A stretch of DNA of 64,000 bases from CALXXL01 sp034926605. GTDB lineage: Bacteria > Verrucomicrobiota > Lentisphaeria > Victivallales > Victivallaceae. The DNA is taken from contig JAYFQV010000005.1 in the NCBI GenBank assembly GCA_034926605.1, forward strand, positions 1-64,000, in the 5' to 3' direction. Below, in pieces: positions 10,322-19,575 of this stretch (position 1 is the stretch's first letter; every line of letters starts with the position of its first letter). The notes beneath the pieces are model-generated. The model made no database searches. It saw only the letters and a list, made by a program, of their open reading frames with translations, and was not told the origin of the DNA. A program made the position numbers and the translations under genes.

Positions 10322-11800
10322 ATGGTAAGAGTTTACGGTATTGTCGCCGCAGTTTTGCTGAGCGTCGGATCCGCTTCCGCCGCGCTTGAGACGTCCACCC
10401 CGCAGGCCGAAGGGGTTCCCCCGGCAACCGCAGTGCATTTCCTCGGCGAATTGGAGAAGCGTCAGTGGCCGGACAGCGAGATCGAAAGTTTCGTGGTGCT
10501 CAAGAACGGCAAAATCATTGCCGAAGCCTATCGTGCGCCTTATGCCGCCGACATACGGCGGGGCGTGGCGTCCGTTACCAAGGGGTTCACCGGCATTGCG
10601 GTCGGCTTCGCGGTGCAGGAGGGTTTGCTTTCGTTGGATGACAAGGTGATCGATTTCTTTCCCGGGCGTTTGCCGGATCCGCTTCCGGAAGCGGCGAAAA
10701 AACTCACGGTACGCAATCTGATCCAGATGCAGACCGGGCAGGACAAGTGCGCCGCCGGCGCGATGTTCGACGAGAATGACCATGTCCGCGGTTTCTTCAA
10801 CGAACCGTTCGTCCACGAGCCCGGAACCGTATTCCGCTACAACTCCGGCGCGTCCTGGATGTTGTCGCAGATCATTACCAAAGTGACCGGAAAGAGCATG
10901 GCCGAATATCTTAAGCCGCGGCTGTTTGCTCCGCTTGATTTCGGCGAGTTCTCTTGGGATGCCGACGACGCCGGTGTGAACTACGGCGGCTGGGGTTTGA
11001 GTATCACTACCCGCCAGATGGCGATTTTCGGCCAGTTCTGCGTCCAGAAAGGCGAATGGAACGGCAAGCAGCTTCTGAATCGCGGCTGGTTCGAGCAGAT
11101 GACCGCCTCTCCCGCCGACACCTGCAATCGCAAGGCCAATGGCGCGGACTGGAACTACGGTTACGGTCTCCATGTCTGGCTGACCCACATAAACGGCGTC
11201 ACCCGTTTCGACGGCTCCGGCGGGCAGTACATTCTTATGCTGCCGGAACAGAACGCGGTGGTGGCCGCGCAGGGGAGCGTACGCGATTTCGTGCCGTTCA
11301 TGACCGATTTCTGGAACTATCTTTATCCCGGCCTCTGTGGAATGCGCGTGCCGCCGGTCAAGGATGCCGCCGCCGAATGGGACGCGGAGCTTGCCGACTT
11401 CAAATGTGCGTTGCCGGTCTCCTGTCAGGCCGGATTCCCGGCGCATGTGGCGGTGGATTTTGAGAAAAACGATATGGATATAGTCTCGCTTGAGGTGACG
11501 TTTGACGGCAAGGCGGCGCAGGTAAGTTTCAACGGCCAGCCCAACGGGGTGTTCACAGTGGGAGAATGGCGGAAAAACGTGCAGCCTCCGACGCATGAGC
11601 GGGATTTTCTCAGGTCGTTCTTCGGCGCGGCCGCGATCACTGCGCCCAACGAGCTAACGCTGGCCTGCTGTAGCTTCGGCCTCGGCAGTGGCGTCTGCCA
11701 GATGAAAATCAAAGCCGGAGACCTTGACGTTGAATTCGAACTCAACGACGGGCGCCATCCGTTTGCGCTCAAGGGCACGCGGCGCAGCGAGTGCCGCTGA
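10322..11800 (+). CDS. secreted serine hydrolase of the beta-lactamase class C / penicillin-binding family
   Basis: This 492-residue protein has a signal peptide (cleavage near ASA, about residue 20). Its serine-hydrolase domain carries the SxxK motif SVTK (Ser84, Lys87), the YxN motif YNS (Tyr173) and a GSGGQ stretch in the place of the third motif. About 130 C-terminal residues form an extra, probably beta-rich, domain. Members of this family include beta-lactamases, D-aminopeptidases and esterases. The overall look is that of an esterase/peptidase-like hydrolase rather than a resistance enzyme, but the substrate cannot be read from sequence. ATG 10322 is preceded by AGGAG at a good distance, and an intrinsic terminator follows. 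Confidence 0.88.
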   Translation: MVRVYGIVAAVLLSVGSASAALETSTPQAEGVPPATAVHFLGELEKRQWPDSEIESFVVLKNGKIIAEAYRAPYAADIRRGVASVTKGFTGIAVGFAVQEGLLSLDDKVIDFFPGRLPDPLPEAAKKLTVRNLIQMQTGQDKCAAGAMFDENDHVRGFFNEPFVHEPGTVFRYNSGASWMLSQIITKVTGKSMAEYLKPRLFAPLDFGEFSWDADDAGVNYGGWGLSITTRQMAIFGQFCVQKGEWNGKQLLNRGWFEQMTASPADTCNRKANGADWNYGYGLHVWLTHINGVTRFDGSGGQYILMLPEQNAVVAAQGSVRDFVPFMTDFWNYLYPGLCGMRVPPVKDAAAEWDAELADFKCALPVSCQAGFPAHVAVDFEKNDMDIVSLEVTFDGKAAQVSFNGQPNGVFTVGEWRKNVQPPTHERDFLRSFFGAAAITAPNELTLACCSFGLGSGVCQMKIKAGDLDVEFELNDGRHPFALKGTRRSECR

Positions 11801-11824
11801 GTCCGGCCTGGCTTGCCGCAGCAG

Positions 11825-11856
11825 AGCGGACGGACTTTCGGGCCCGTCCGCTTTTT
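11825..11856 (+). terminator. intrinsic terminator after the serine hydrolase gene
   Basis: AGCGGACGG (11825-11833) pairs with CCGTCCGCT (11844-11852) and is followed by a T-run to 11856. Confidence 0.85.
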
Positions 11857-11969
11857 GTTGGTTCGGATGTGCCAAGAACGGTAATTTTGTTTCCATTCCG
11901 GTTGTTTTTTTATTTTATCGTGTTAGTTTTTTGTCTTAAAAGCCAAAAGGTTATTAATAGGAAAGCAAA

Positions 11970-14525
11970 ATGAAAAAAGCCGAATTATCCGGAGCCTCCC
12001 CTCTTTCGTCCGATGTTTCAGAATGGAACCTCGGTAACGCCGATCTGGCCAACTGCGCTCAGGAATACGGCAAGCCGCGCGCCAATCTGGCCGCAACCGG
12101 GGGGGCGCTGAAGGCGGCCGGAACCGTGTATGCCACCGGTGTGGGCACCGCCACCAACAGCCGTATGTATGTGAATCTGCACGGCGCGGCCCTGAAAATA
12201 TCGGGTCTAGTCGCAGTGGATGACGTCAACTGGCAAGGGGCCGGATTTTTCAGCATATACGACGGCTTCGGCCGGCTGCTGTGGAAGAGCACGGTCAAGC
12301 GCAGCGGCGAGGAACCCACCGCCTTCGAACTCGATCTTTCCGGAGTCGCCGCCATTTCCATGGTTACCACCGCAGTCGGCAACAACAAGTATTGCAATCA
12401 TGCCGACTGGCTGGACGTCAAGGTTTTTTATGCCGGTTCCGTGCCGCCCTGCACTGAACCCGGGCCGATGAGCATTGCCGCCGGAGAAATCGGCTGGCGG
12501 ATATTCGGGTGCGAAGGCGGATCGTTGCTTCAGACCGTGTTCGGCCCGCTCGACACGGCTCCCGAGGCCGGTGCACCGCTGGTCAATGCCGTCCCTTCCC
12601 GTGACCAGCTGCTGACGCTGCTGCCGGAAAGTTTGCGGGTTGTGCAGGCGGATTCGTCCCATAATCTCGAACTGTATCTTGCCGGGTTCGAACGCGAAGA
12701 TGTTTCCGAAGACATATCGGTCAGCCGTTTCCGGCTTGCCGATTCCGCCTATCCGGTGGAGGTGCTGGTCACCGTCCGTTGCCACCGTGCTTCGCAGGTG
12801 TTCGTTACCACCACCGCCGTCACCAACAAGGGCGATGCGGAAATTTCCCTGCTGGGGCGCGACGCCGCTTTCGTCCAGCTTCCCCACGGCGACATATGGG
12901 TCTCCAGCTTCCAGGGCGAGTGGGGCCATGAGATGACCGAATTCAACGAGTGCAAGGTGCCGCGCGGCATCTTCTCGTTGCGGGTCGGCGGCACCTCGCA
13001 GAATCTTCAGCGCTGCTTCCCCGGTGTGTTTGTTGCCTGGGGCGGCCCGGCCGCGGAGGAGTCCGGCGATGTGTTTGCCTGCGCGCTGGGCTGGGATTCC
13101 AGCTGGCAGCTCCAACTCTCTCATCAGAAGCCGGACTGCAATTTTGTCAGCGCCGGCCAGCTTCAGACCGATATGGTGAAACTGGCGCCCGGCGAGACCA
13201 GCGTCTCTCCCGAGTTCGTGATGACCTTTTCCCGCCACGGCAAGGGCGGCGCCTCCCGCAACCTGCATCGCTACATGCACGGGTTCGGGCTGCGCGGCGG
13301 CCGGGACGAGCGCCCGGTGGTGCTCAACTCCTGGGAAGGCGTGGTCATGGACTTCGACGAAAACAAACTGATCGAGATGATGGACAGCGCCGCCGGACTG
13401 GGTATAGAGATGTTCGTGCTGGACGACGGCTGGTTCGGCAACAACCATCCGCGCAACAACGATCGCGCCGGTCTTGGGGACTGGCAGGTTAACGCCGCCA
13501 AACTGCCCGGCGGCATTGCCAAGCTGGTGAGCGAGGCCCACAAGCGCGGCCTCCGGTTCGGTATCTGGGTGGAGCCTGAAATGGTAAACCCGTCCAGCGA
13601 TCTGTTCGAGCTTCATCCGGACTGGATTTCCCGGGTGCCGCACCGCGAATGCCTGTCCGCCCGCAGCCAGTATACACTCGACCTTGCCAATCCCGAGGTG
13701 GAAACGTTCATCTACGAGACCGTGGCCGAACTGCTGCGCGCCAATCCCGGCGTCGAATATGTGAAATGGGATCACAACATGTGGGGCGGTCACAATCCAG
13801 GGTCGCCGGTGCTTGACGGCAATCACGGCGCTTTCTCCGACCGCGCCGGGCACGCCTACTATCGGATAATGAAGCGCCTTTCCGACGACTTCCCGAAGGT
13901 GATCTTTCAGGCCTGCAGCTCCGGCGGCGGCCGCGCCGACTACGGTACCATGCGCTATCACGAGGAGTTTTGGGCCAGCGACGTTTCCACCGCCATCGCG
14001 CGTATCTTCATCCAGTGGGGTTTCTCGCATTACTATCCGTCCAACGCGATCGCTTCCCATATTTCACGCTACACCGAGGTCGATTACAAGCTGCGGACGG
14101 ATGTGGCGATGTGCGGACGGCTCGGCGTGGAACTCGATCCTCCCGCAATTTCCGATGAAAACCGCGAAGTTGTCAGAAAGGGCATCGCCGCCTACAAGAA
14201 GTTGCGTCCGCTGCTGCATTCCGGCGAGCTGTATCGCGGACGTTCCCCGCACGAACATCCCACCACCGAGCTGACGTTCGCCGCCGCGGACCGTTCCGAG
14301 GCGGTCTGCTTTGGATTCCGGCGGGTGTGCGAGGCGGCGCGCGAAACGGTGTTGTTTGGCGGGCTCGATCCCGAAAAAAGCTATCTGCTTTTCGAGGAAA
14401 ACCCCGGCTCCGAACCGCGTTTCGCGCCGTTCGCCGCCACCGGACGGGAATTGATGGACCACGGTGTCGAGGTCGACTTCCCCGCATACGAGTCCAGCGT
14501 GGTGATTCACGCGACGGTCGAATAA
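11970..14525 (+). CDS. alpha-galactosidase, GH36, with N-terminal NPCBM-like domain
   Basis: This 851-residue enzyme should release terminal alpha-linked galactose from oligosaccharides such as raffinose-type sugars or glycans. The catalytic barrel is clear: LDDGWFG, then KWDHN with the predicted nucleophile Asp601, then WASDVS with the predicted acid/base Asp671. The first ~150 residues resemble an NPCBM carbohydrate-binding module and precede the usual beta-sandwich domain. No signal peptide is visible, so it probably acts in the cytoplasm on imported sugar. AGGAAAG precedes the ATG. A possible weak promoter (TTGTTT 11887-11892, TATTTT 11911-11916) lies between the terminator and the gene. 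No sugar transporter is adjacent. Confidence 0.93.
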   Translation: MKKAELSGASPLSSDVSEWNLGNADLANCAQEYGKPRANLAATGGALKAAGTVYATGVGTATNSRMYVNLHGAALKISGLVAVDDVNWQGAGFFSIYDGFGRLLWKSTVKRSGEEPTAFELDLSGVAAISMVTTAVGNNKYCNHADWLDVKVFYAGSVPPCTEPGPMSIAAGEIGWRIFGCEGGSLLQTVFGPLDTAPEAGAPLVNAVPSRDQLLTLLPESLRVVQADSSHNLELYLAGFEREDVSEDISVSRFRLADSAYPVEVLVTVRCHRASQVFVTTTAVTNKGDAEISLLGRDAAFVQLPHGDIWVSSFQGEWGHEMTEFNECKVPRGIFSLRVGGTSQNLQRCFPGVFVAWGGPAAEESGDVFACALGWDSSWQLQLSHQKPDCNFVSAGQLQTDMVKLAPGETSVSPEFVMTFSRHGKGGASRNLHRYMHGFGLRGGRDERPVVLNSWEGVVMDFDENKLIEMMDSAAGLGIEMFVLDDGWFGNNHPRNNDRAGLGDWQVNAAKLPGGIAKLVSEAHKRGLRFGIWVEPEMVNPSSDLFELHPDWISRVPHRECLSARSQYTLDLANPEVETFIYETVAELLRANPGVEYVKWDHNMWGGHNPGSPVLDGNHGAFSDRAGHAYYRIMKRLSDDFPKVIFQACSSGGGRADYGTMRYHEEFWASDVSTAIARIFIQWGFSHYYPSNAIASHISRYTEVDYKLRTDVAMCGRLGVELDPPAISDENREVVRKGIAAYKKLRPLLHSGELYRGRSPHEHPTTELTFAAADRSEAVCFGFRRVCEAARETVLFGGLDPEKSYLLFEENPGSEPRFAPFAATGRELMDHGVEVDFPAYESSVVIHATVE

Positions 14526-14532
14526 TCCGGGC

Positions 14533-14561
14533 TTGACAGCGCGCGGCCTCAGGTGTATTTT
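14533..14561 (+). promoter_or_regulatory. strong promoter for the Fe-S/U32-like gene
   Basis: A consensus TTGACA (14533-14538) is 17 bases from TATTTT (14556-14561). The predicted start near 14568 leaves a leader of about 22 bases containing AGGA. Confidence 0.75.
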
Positions 14562-14589
14562 ATTGCTTTCAAGCAAAGGAACCGGCGCG

Positions 14590-15621
14590 ATGGGTAAATT
14601 CTCGGTCGAATACTTTTTTTCGGGGCGGCACAGGTTTCCGGAGGCGGTGGAGCCTTTTCCGGATTCGCTGGCCGAGGTGTCGTTTTCCTGGCCAGGAATA
14701 CTTCCGGCGCCTGTGTCCGGCGACCTCGATTTCCTGCGCCGGGAATTGGTATCCGACCTGAAATGGTGTCGTGCGCACGGGTTGTCGCTCGATCTGGCGC
14801 TGACCGCCGTCTGCTATGGCCCCGATGCCAGCACGGCCGTGCAGCGCCGCGAGGTGCTGGACCTGATAGACCTGCTTTCCGGGCACGGACTGCGCCCGGA
14901 CACCGTCACCACCACCTCTCCCTATCTTGCTCGTATCATCAAGCGGTTCCGTCCCGGCATCGGCGTTCGCGCGCCGTTCGGCATGCGGCTCAATCATCTG
15001 ATCTCCTTCGAATATCTGGCGGACTGCTACGACGCTTTTTTTGTCGGTGGCGATGTTCAGCGCGATTTGGACGCCATGCGCCGTTTCAGTGCATGGTGCC
15101 GTGAGAACGGCAAAAAATTGTGCATGCTGGCGAATTCCGGCTGTCTGCGCAACTGTCCGTGGCGCACCTTCCATGGTACTCTGGAGTCGCACGGCCCGGA
15201 GGCCGCGCGGCGCGACGCCGTCTCGACGGGTTTTTCCCCGGTGCTTTGTGAGAAAATATTCGATGATGCTCAGATGGTGGAGTTCCTGCGCGGTTCGTGG
15301 ATACGGCCGGAGGATATCGGCTGGTATGAGCCGCATGTGGATATGGTCGCGCTTGCCACTTCGGGTTCGCCCGATCCCTCCGCAATCGTTGCGGCCTATG
15401 TGTCCGGACGCTTCGAAGGCGATCTGTTTCATTTGCTGGTTCCCGGTTTTCACGGCCGCCCGCGTCCGGTGCTGCTGGAAAATTCCGCGTTTCCTGACGA
15501 CTGGGCGGAAAGCGGCATCGCCGGAAGATGCGCGGTAAACTGCGTTCACTGCGGCCGCTGCGAAACCGTGCTTGCCCGGATTTCGCGAACAAATCCCGCA
15601 GCGGCCAACCGATCGGTTTGA
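14590..15621 (+). CDS. cysteine-rich, probably Fe-S, U32-peptidase-like protein
   Basis: This 343-residue protein has two cysteine clusters: Cys178, Cys185 and Cys189 (NSGCLRNCPWRTFH), and a C-terminal Cys314, Cys318, Cys321, Cys324 group spaced C-x3-C-x2-C-x2-C. The first cluster and the barrel-like middle (APFGMRLNHLISFEYL) resemble the U32/COG0826 group, in which several members bind an Fe-S cluster and act in RNA or quinone hydroxylation. The second cluster resembles a small ferredoxin-type site. No signal peptide. The ATG at 14590 has AGGA upstream and its own promoter. The family call is tentative; an uncharacterised Fe-S protein is the safe description. Confidence 0.6.
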   Translation: MGKFSVEYFFSGRHRFPEAVEPFPDSLAEVSFSWPGILPAPVSGDLDFLRRELVSDLKWCRAHGLSLDLALTAVCYGPDASTAVQRREVLDLIDLLSGHGLRPDTVTTTSPYLARIIKRFRPGIGVRAPFGMRLNHLISFEYLADCYDAFFVGGDVQRDLDAMRRFSAWCRENGKKLCMLANSGCLRNCPWRTFHGTLESHGPEAARRDAVSTGFSPVLCEKIFDDAQMVEFLRGSWIRPEDIGWYEPHVDMVALATSGSPDPSAIVAAYVSGRFEGDLFHLLVPGFHGRPRPVLLENSAFPDDWAESGIAGRCAVNCVHCGRCETVLARISRTNPAAANRSV

Positions 15622-15646
15622 AAAAATCCGGTTCCGGTGCTATATT
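15618..15646 (+). promoter_or_regulatory. lepA operon promoter
   Basis: TTGAAA (15618-15623) and TATATT (15641-15646) are 17 bases apart. The -35 overlaps the preceding stop codon. Confidence 0.7.
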
Positions 15647-15674
15647 ACTTAGATTAATATTGGGAAAATAATAC

Positions 15675-17486
15675 ATGGCTGAACTTAAATACATACGCAA
15701 TTTTGCGATTATCGCACATATCGACCACGGCAAGTCGACCTTGTCCGACCGTTTGCTCGAACTGACCGGCACTGTTCAGGCGCGCGAGTTGCGCGAACAG
15801 CTGCTGGACGCGATGGACCTTGAGCGGGAACGCGGCATCACCATAAAAAGCCATCCGGTGCGCATGTTGTTCAAAAGCCGCGACGGCTATGAATACGAAC
15901 TGAATTTGAACGATACCCCCGGACACGTTGACTTCTCCTACGAGGTCAGCCGGTCGCTCGGCGCCTGCGAAGGCGCGATCCTGCTGATCGACGCCACCCA
16001 AGGGGTGCAGGCTCAGACCGTGGCCAACGTGAATCTGGCCTACCGTCAGAATATGAAGGTGATCCCGGTTATCAACAAGGTCGATCTTCCGGCTTCCAAT
16101 CTTCAGCTCTGCTACGAGCAGATGGAGGAGATATTGACTCTTCCGCGCGAGGATGCGCTGCTGGTTTCGGCCAAGACCGGACAGGGCGTGATGGAGCTGC
16201 TGGAGGCGATCGTTGAACGCATACCGCCGCCCACCATCGAAGGATACGACCATACATCGGCGCTGGTCTTCGCCTCGCAGTACGACGCCTACCGCGGCGT
16301 CGTCACCTATTTGCGCATGTTCTCCGGCGAGTTCCGGCGCGGCATGAAGATCCGCCTGTGGTCCAGCGGGCTGGAGAGCGAAATTAAAGAGGTGGGCAAG
16401 TTCTCGCCCGAGATGTGCCCGCTGGATTCGCTGACCGCCGGCGAGATCGGCTATCTGATCCCGAACATCAAGAGTCCGTCCGACACCAAGATCGGCGACA
16501 CCGTGACCGACCCGCGCAATCCGTGCAGCAAGCCGCTTCCCGGCTTCCGCGAGGTCAAGCCGATGGTGTTCAGCGGCATCTACCCGATTGAAAGCTCGGA
16601 TTACGAGCAGCTCAAATTTTCAATGAGCAAGCTTCAGCTCAACGATGCCGCGTTCGCTTATCAGCCCGAAACCAGCGCCGCGCTGGGGTTCGGCTTCCGT
16701 TGCGGCTTCCTCGGCCTGCTCCACATGGAGATCGTCCAGGAACGGCTGCGCCGCGAATACAATATGGACATCATCGCCACCTATCCCAGCGTGATTTACC
16801 ATGTGTATATGAAAGACGGCACCATGAAGCCGATCGACAACCCGGTATACATGCCCGATCCCACCGTGATCGAGCGCATCGAGGAGCCGATCATCGAGGC
16901 TCACCTCATGACCCCCGGCGAGTATATCGGAGATGTGATGAACCTGGTCATGAGCAAGCGCGGCGTCTGTACCGCGACCGCTTCCGCCGATGCCGGGCAT
17001 GTGATAATAACCGCCGACCTGCCGATGCACGAAATTCTGATCGACTTTCACGACAAGCTGAAATCGATCACCCGCGGTTACGGCAGCATGGACTATGAAC
17101 TCAAGAGCTACCGGGCCGACAAGCTGGTAAAGATGGACATCCTGGTGGCCGGCGAACCGGTGGACGCGTTCAGCAGCATCGTGCATGTCGATTCCGCCGT
17201 CGCCCGCGGGCGAGTGATCTGCGAGAGACTTCAGAAAGTGATTCCGGCCCAGCAGTTTCAGGTGGCGATCCAGGCCGCGATCGGGGGCAAGATCATTGCG
17301 CGTGAAACCATTCGCCAACTGCGCAAGAATGTGCTGGCCAAATGCTATGGCGGCGATATTTCCCGTAAGCGCAAACTGCTGGATAAGCAGAAGGAAGGCA
17401 AGAAGCGTATGAAGATGATCGGTCAGGTTAATATTCCGCAGGAGGCGTTCGTGGCGGTATTGCGCTCGGATGACGATGATAAATGA
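15675..17486 (+). CDS. lepA: elongation factor 4 (back-translocating GTPase LepA)
   Basis: This is a ribosome-associated GTPase that can reverse translocation and affects initiation and elongation. The 603-residue product has the translational GTPase motifs AHIDHGKST (about 14-22), DTPGHVDF and NKVD. EF-G-like domains follow, then the LepA-specific C-terminal domain ending in the conserved DISRKRKLLDKQKEGKKRMK region. The length matches the family. ATG 15675 has a GGGA about 10 bases upstream. The last four bases overlap the start of lepB, an arrangement in which lepA and the signal peptidase are coupled, as in many bacteria. Confidence 0.98.
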   Translation: MAELKYIRNFAIIAHIDHGKSTLSDRLLELTGTVQARELREQLLDAMDLERERGITIKSHPVRMLFKSRDGYEYELNLNDTPGHVDFSYEVSRSLGACEGAILLIDATQGVQAQTVANVNLAYRQNMKVIPVINKVDLPASNLQLCYEQMEEILTLPREDALLVSAKTGQGVMELLEAIVERIPPPTIEGYDHTSALVFASQYDAYRGVVTYLRMFSGEFRRGMKIRLWSSGLESEIKEVGKFSPEMCPLDSLTAGEIGYLIPNIKSPSDTKIGDTVTDPRNPCSKPLPGFREVKPMVFSGIYPIESSDYEQLKFSMSKLQLNDAAFAYQPETSAALGFGFRCGFLGLLHMEIVQERLRREYNMDIIATYPSVIYHVYMKDGTMKPIDNPVYMPDPTVIERIEEPIIEAHLMTPGEYIGDVMNLVMSKRGVCTATASADAGHVIITADLPMHEILIDFHDKLKSITRGYGSMDYELKSYRADKLVKMDILVAGEPVDAFSSIVHVDSAVARGRVICERLQKVIPAQQFQVAIQAAIGGKIIARETIRQLRKNVLAKCYGGDISRKRKLLDKQKEGKKRMKMIGQVNIPQEAFVAVLRSDDDDK

Positions 17487-18688
17487 TCGGTCTTGTAAAA
17501 TATCTGCTGATGCGCCGCCGGGTCGGAAAGTTTCTGACCGCCGCCCGCCGCCGCCGGAGTTTCGACAACGATCTTTGGAGCGCTGAAGTTCTCGCCGCCG
17601 TGGACGGCTTTATTTCCTCCGGCGACGCTGCGCTGGCCTCACGCGACCGCGCCGCGCTGGCCGGGTTCGCGTCCGACATGGAGTCGGTTTTAGCCGGGCT
17701 GGTGCCGCCGGTGCCGCGTTTCCGCGCCATGATGCGCGAATACATGGATATTTTCGCGGTGGTTATGGCGGTGGCTTTCGGCATACGCGCGCTGGCGCTG
17801 CAGCCGTTCATCATCCCTACCGGCAGTATGCAGCCCACGCTGTTCGGAATACATTATGTGGATCACGGGACGGACTATTTCAACGCCGGCACCCGTTATC
17901 CGGCCCTCGCCAATTATCTGCTGTTCTCCGCCACCCGGGCATGGGCGGTGACCGTCGGCAGCGGTTATTTCAATCCGACCAGCCTGAAGCCGGTTTCCGG
18001 ATGGGTGCCGCGAACCAGTTTCGTGGTCGGAGAGGACAGCTATACGCTGCCGGGCGAACCGGCCAAAGTGGTTCAATACGCGAAACTGAGCCCCGCCCTG
18101 CCGCTGCCGGAGGGCGCGGTGCTGGCCGATGGTTTTCTTGTCGGCGGCGACAGTCTGTTCGTTGAACGCATCAGCCATCTGTTCTCCGGCCTTTCTCGCG
18201 GCGATATAGTGGTGTTCAACACCGAGGGCCTTTCCTACAACAATCGCCCGCTCTCCCTCATCAGCGGCTACTATTATGTGAAGCGGCTGGTGGGATTGCC
18301 CGGCGATACGCTCAAGATCGTCGACGGCATGCTTTATGTGAAGCCGACGCGCGAGAGCGCGTTCCGCCCGATAACCGATTTTTCGGGAAAATTCGATAAG
18401 ATTTTCTCCGGCACCGGCGGTTATCAGGGATACCAGAACGGTCCGGCCGGGTTCTTTCTTTCCTCGGCAGACGATACCTACACCGTGCCGGACGACTGCT
18501 ATTTCATGCTTGGCGACAACACCTCTCACAGCCTTGATTCCCGCTGGTGGGGGCCGGTGCCGAGGCGAAATATCGTGGGCAAGGCTTTTGTGGTGTTTTG
18601 GCCGTTCTCGCGCCGCTGGGGCAAGATGGACGCGTCGCCGATACCGGTGCCTTCCAGCAATGAAATAAATCCGATGAACCTGCAATAA
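17483..18688 (+). CDS. lepB: signal peptidase I
   Basis: This membrane-bound S26A serine protease removes signal peptides from secreted proteins. The catalytic Ser115 lies in PTGSMQPT, just after a membrane segment (about 88-105). The general-base Lys267 lies in YYVKRLVGLPGD, and GDNTSHSLDSRWWG forms box E. At 401 residues it is long. About 85 residues precede the membrane segment. The Ser-Lys distance is 152 residues, so a large insertion separates boxes B and D. Its substrates probably include the secreted proteins encoded nearby. It overlaps lepA by 4 bases and is followed by purU after 9 bases. Confidence 0.95.
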   Translation: MIGLVKYLLMRRRVGKFLTAARRRRSFDNDLWSAEVLAAVDGFISSGDAALASRDRAALAGFASDMESVLAGLVPPVPRFRAMMREYMDIFAVVMAVAFGIRALALQPFIIPTGSMQPTLFGIHYVDHGTDYFNAGTRYPALANYLLFSATRAWAVTVGSGYFNPTSLKPVSGWVPRTSFVVGEDSYTLPGEPAKVVQYAKLSPALPLPEGAVLADGFLVGGDSLFVERISHLFSGLSRGDIVVFNTEGLSYNNRPLSLISGYYYVKRLVGLPGDTLKIVDGMLYVKPTRESAFRPITDFSGKFDKIFSGTGGYQGYQNGPAGFFLSSADDTYTVPDDCYFMLGDNTSHSLDSRWWGPVPRRNIVGKAFVVFWPFSRRWGKMDASPIPVPSSNEINPMNLQ

Positions 18689-18697
18689 GGAGACGAA

Positions 18698-19555
18698 ATG
18701 AAACAGGCGGTTTTTCTGGTCAAGGCGATCGATCGCGCCGGGTTGCTGACCAAGATCAGCGGCTTCTTCTTTGAGAACGGTTTGAATATTCTGCACTGTC
18801 AGCAGTACTCCGATGAGCTCGACGGCCAGTATTTCATGCGCGCCAGAGTCGATATCAGCAATCTGCAGATGACACGCAAGGATCTGCGCGAGCGTTTTTC
18901 CTGCCGCATGAAGGAGATCGGTGCCGATCACTGCGAGGTTCACTTCATGGACGAGATTCCGAGGGTGTGCATCATGGTTTCCAAGACCAGTCACTGCCTC
19001 TACGATCTGCTTACCCGCCGCCATGACGGCGATCTGGTGTGTGAAATTCCCCTGATCATCAGCAATCACCCGGATCTTGAAAATGTGGCCGATAAATTCC
19101 AGGTGCCGTACTTCTGCGTGCCGATCGTCAACGGCGACAAAGCTTCCCAGGAAGCGAAAATCCGCACGCTGCTGGAACAGCATCATATCGATCTGGTGGT
19201 GCTCGCACGCTACATGCAGGTGCTTTCCAACGAATTCTGCCGTGACTGGGAACGGCGCATCATCAATATTCACCACGCATTCCTGCCCGCGTTCCAGGGG
19301 GGGAACCCTTACCTGCGCGCCTGGGAACGCGGCGTGAAGATGATTGGTGCCACCGCCCACTACGCCACTCCCGATCTTGATGAAGGGCCCATCATCGAAC
19401 AGGACGTGGAGCGCGTTTCACACGAGGATACCCCGGAAACCCTGCGCCAGCTCGGCAAAGACATCGAGCGACGTGTGCTGACCCGCGCAGTGAAAGCTCA
19501 CTTGAACCATTGCGTGATCGTTTCCGGCCGTCGTACCATCGTACTTTCAAATTAA
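18698..19555 (+). CDS. purU: formyltetrahydrofolate deformylase
   Basis: The enzyme hydrolyses 10-formyltetrahydrofolate to formate and tetrahydrofolate and balances one-carbon pools. The 285 residues comprise an N-terminal ACT domain (VKAIDRAGLLTKISGFF, about 6-22) and a formyltransferase-fold domain. The latter has NIHHAFLPAFQGGNPY and the DEGPIIEQD segment that contributes the catalytic Asp. A GGAG precedes ATG 18698. It follows lepB by 9 bases and is probably in the lepA-lepB operon. An ACT domain at the N-terminus distinguishes it from PurN. Confidence 0.95.
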   Translation: MKQAVFLVKAIDRAGLLTKISGFFFENGLNILHCQQYSDELDGQYFMRARVDISNLQMTRKDLRERFSCRMKEIGADHCEVHFMDEIPRVCIMVSKTSHCLYDLLTRRHDGDLVCEIPLIISNHPDLENVADKFQVPYFCVPIVNGDKASQEAKIRTLLEQHHIDLVVLARYMQVLSNEFCRDWERRIINIHHAFLPAFQGGNPYLRAWERGVKMIGATAHYATPDLDEGPIIEQDVERVSHEDTPETLRQLGKDIERRVLTRAVKAHLNHCVIVSGRRTIVLSN

Positions 19556-19575
19556 AATAATCTGCTGCTGAACAA

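Noticed and set aside
10322..11800. Antibiotic-resistance beta-lactamase
   Set aside because: SxxK and YxN motifs are shared by many esterases and peptidases. The extra C-terminal domain and lack of a resistance context do not support a resistance call.
12207..14060. 617-codon open frame antisense to the alpha-galactosidase gene
   Set aside because: The sense frame has intact GH36 motifs; the antisense product has none.
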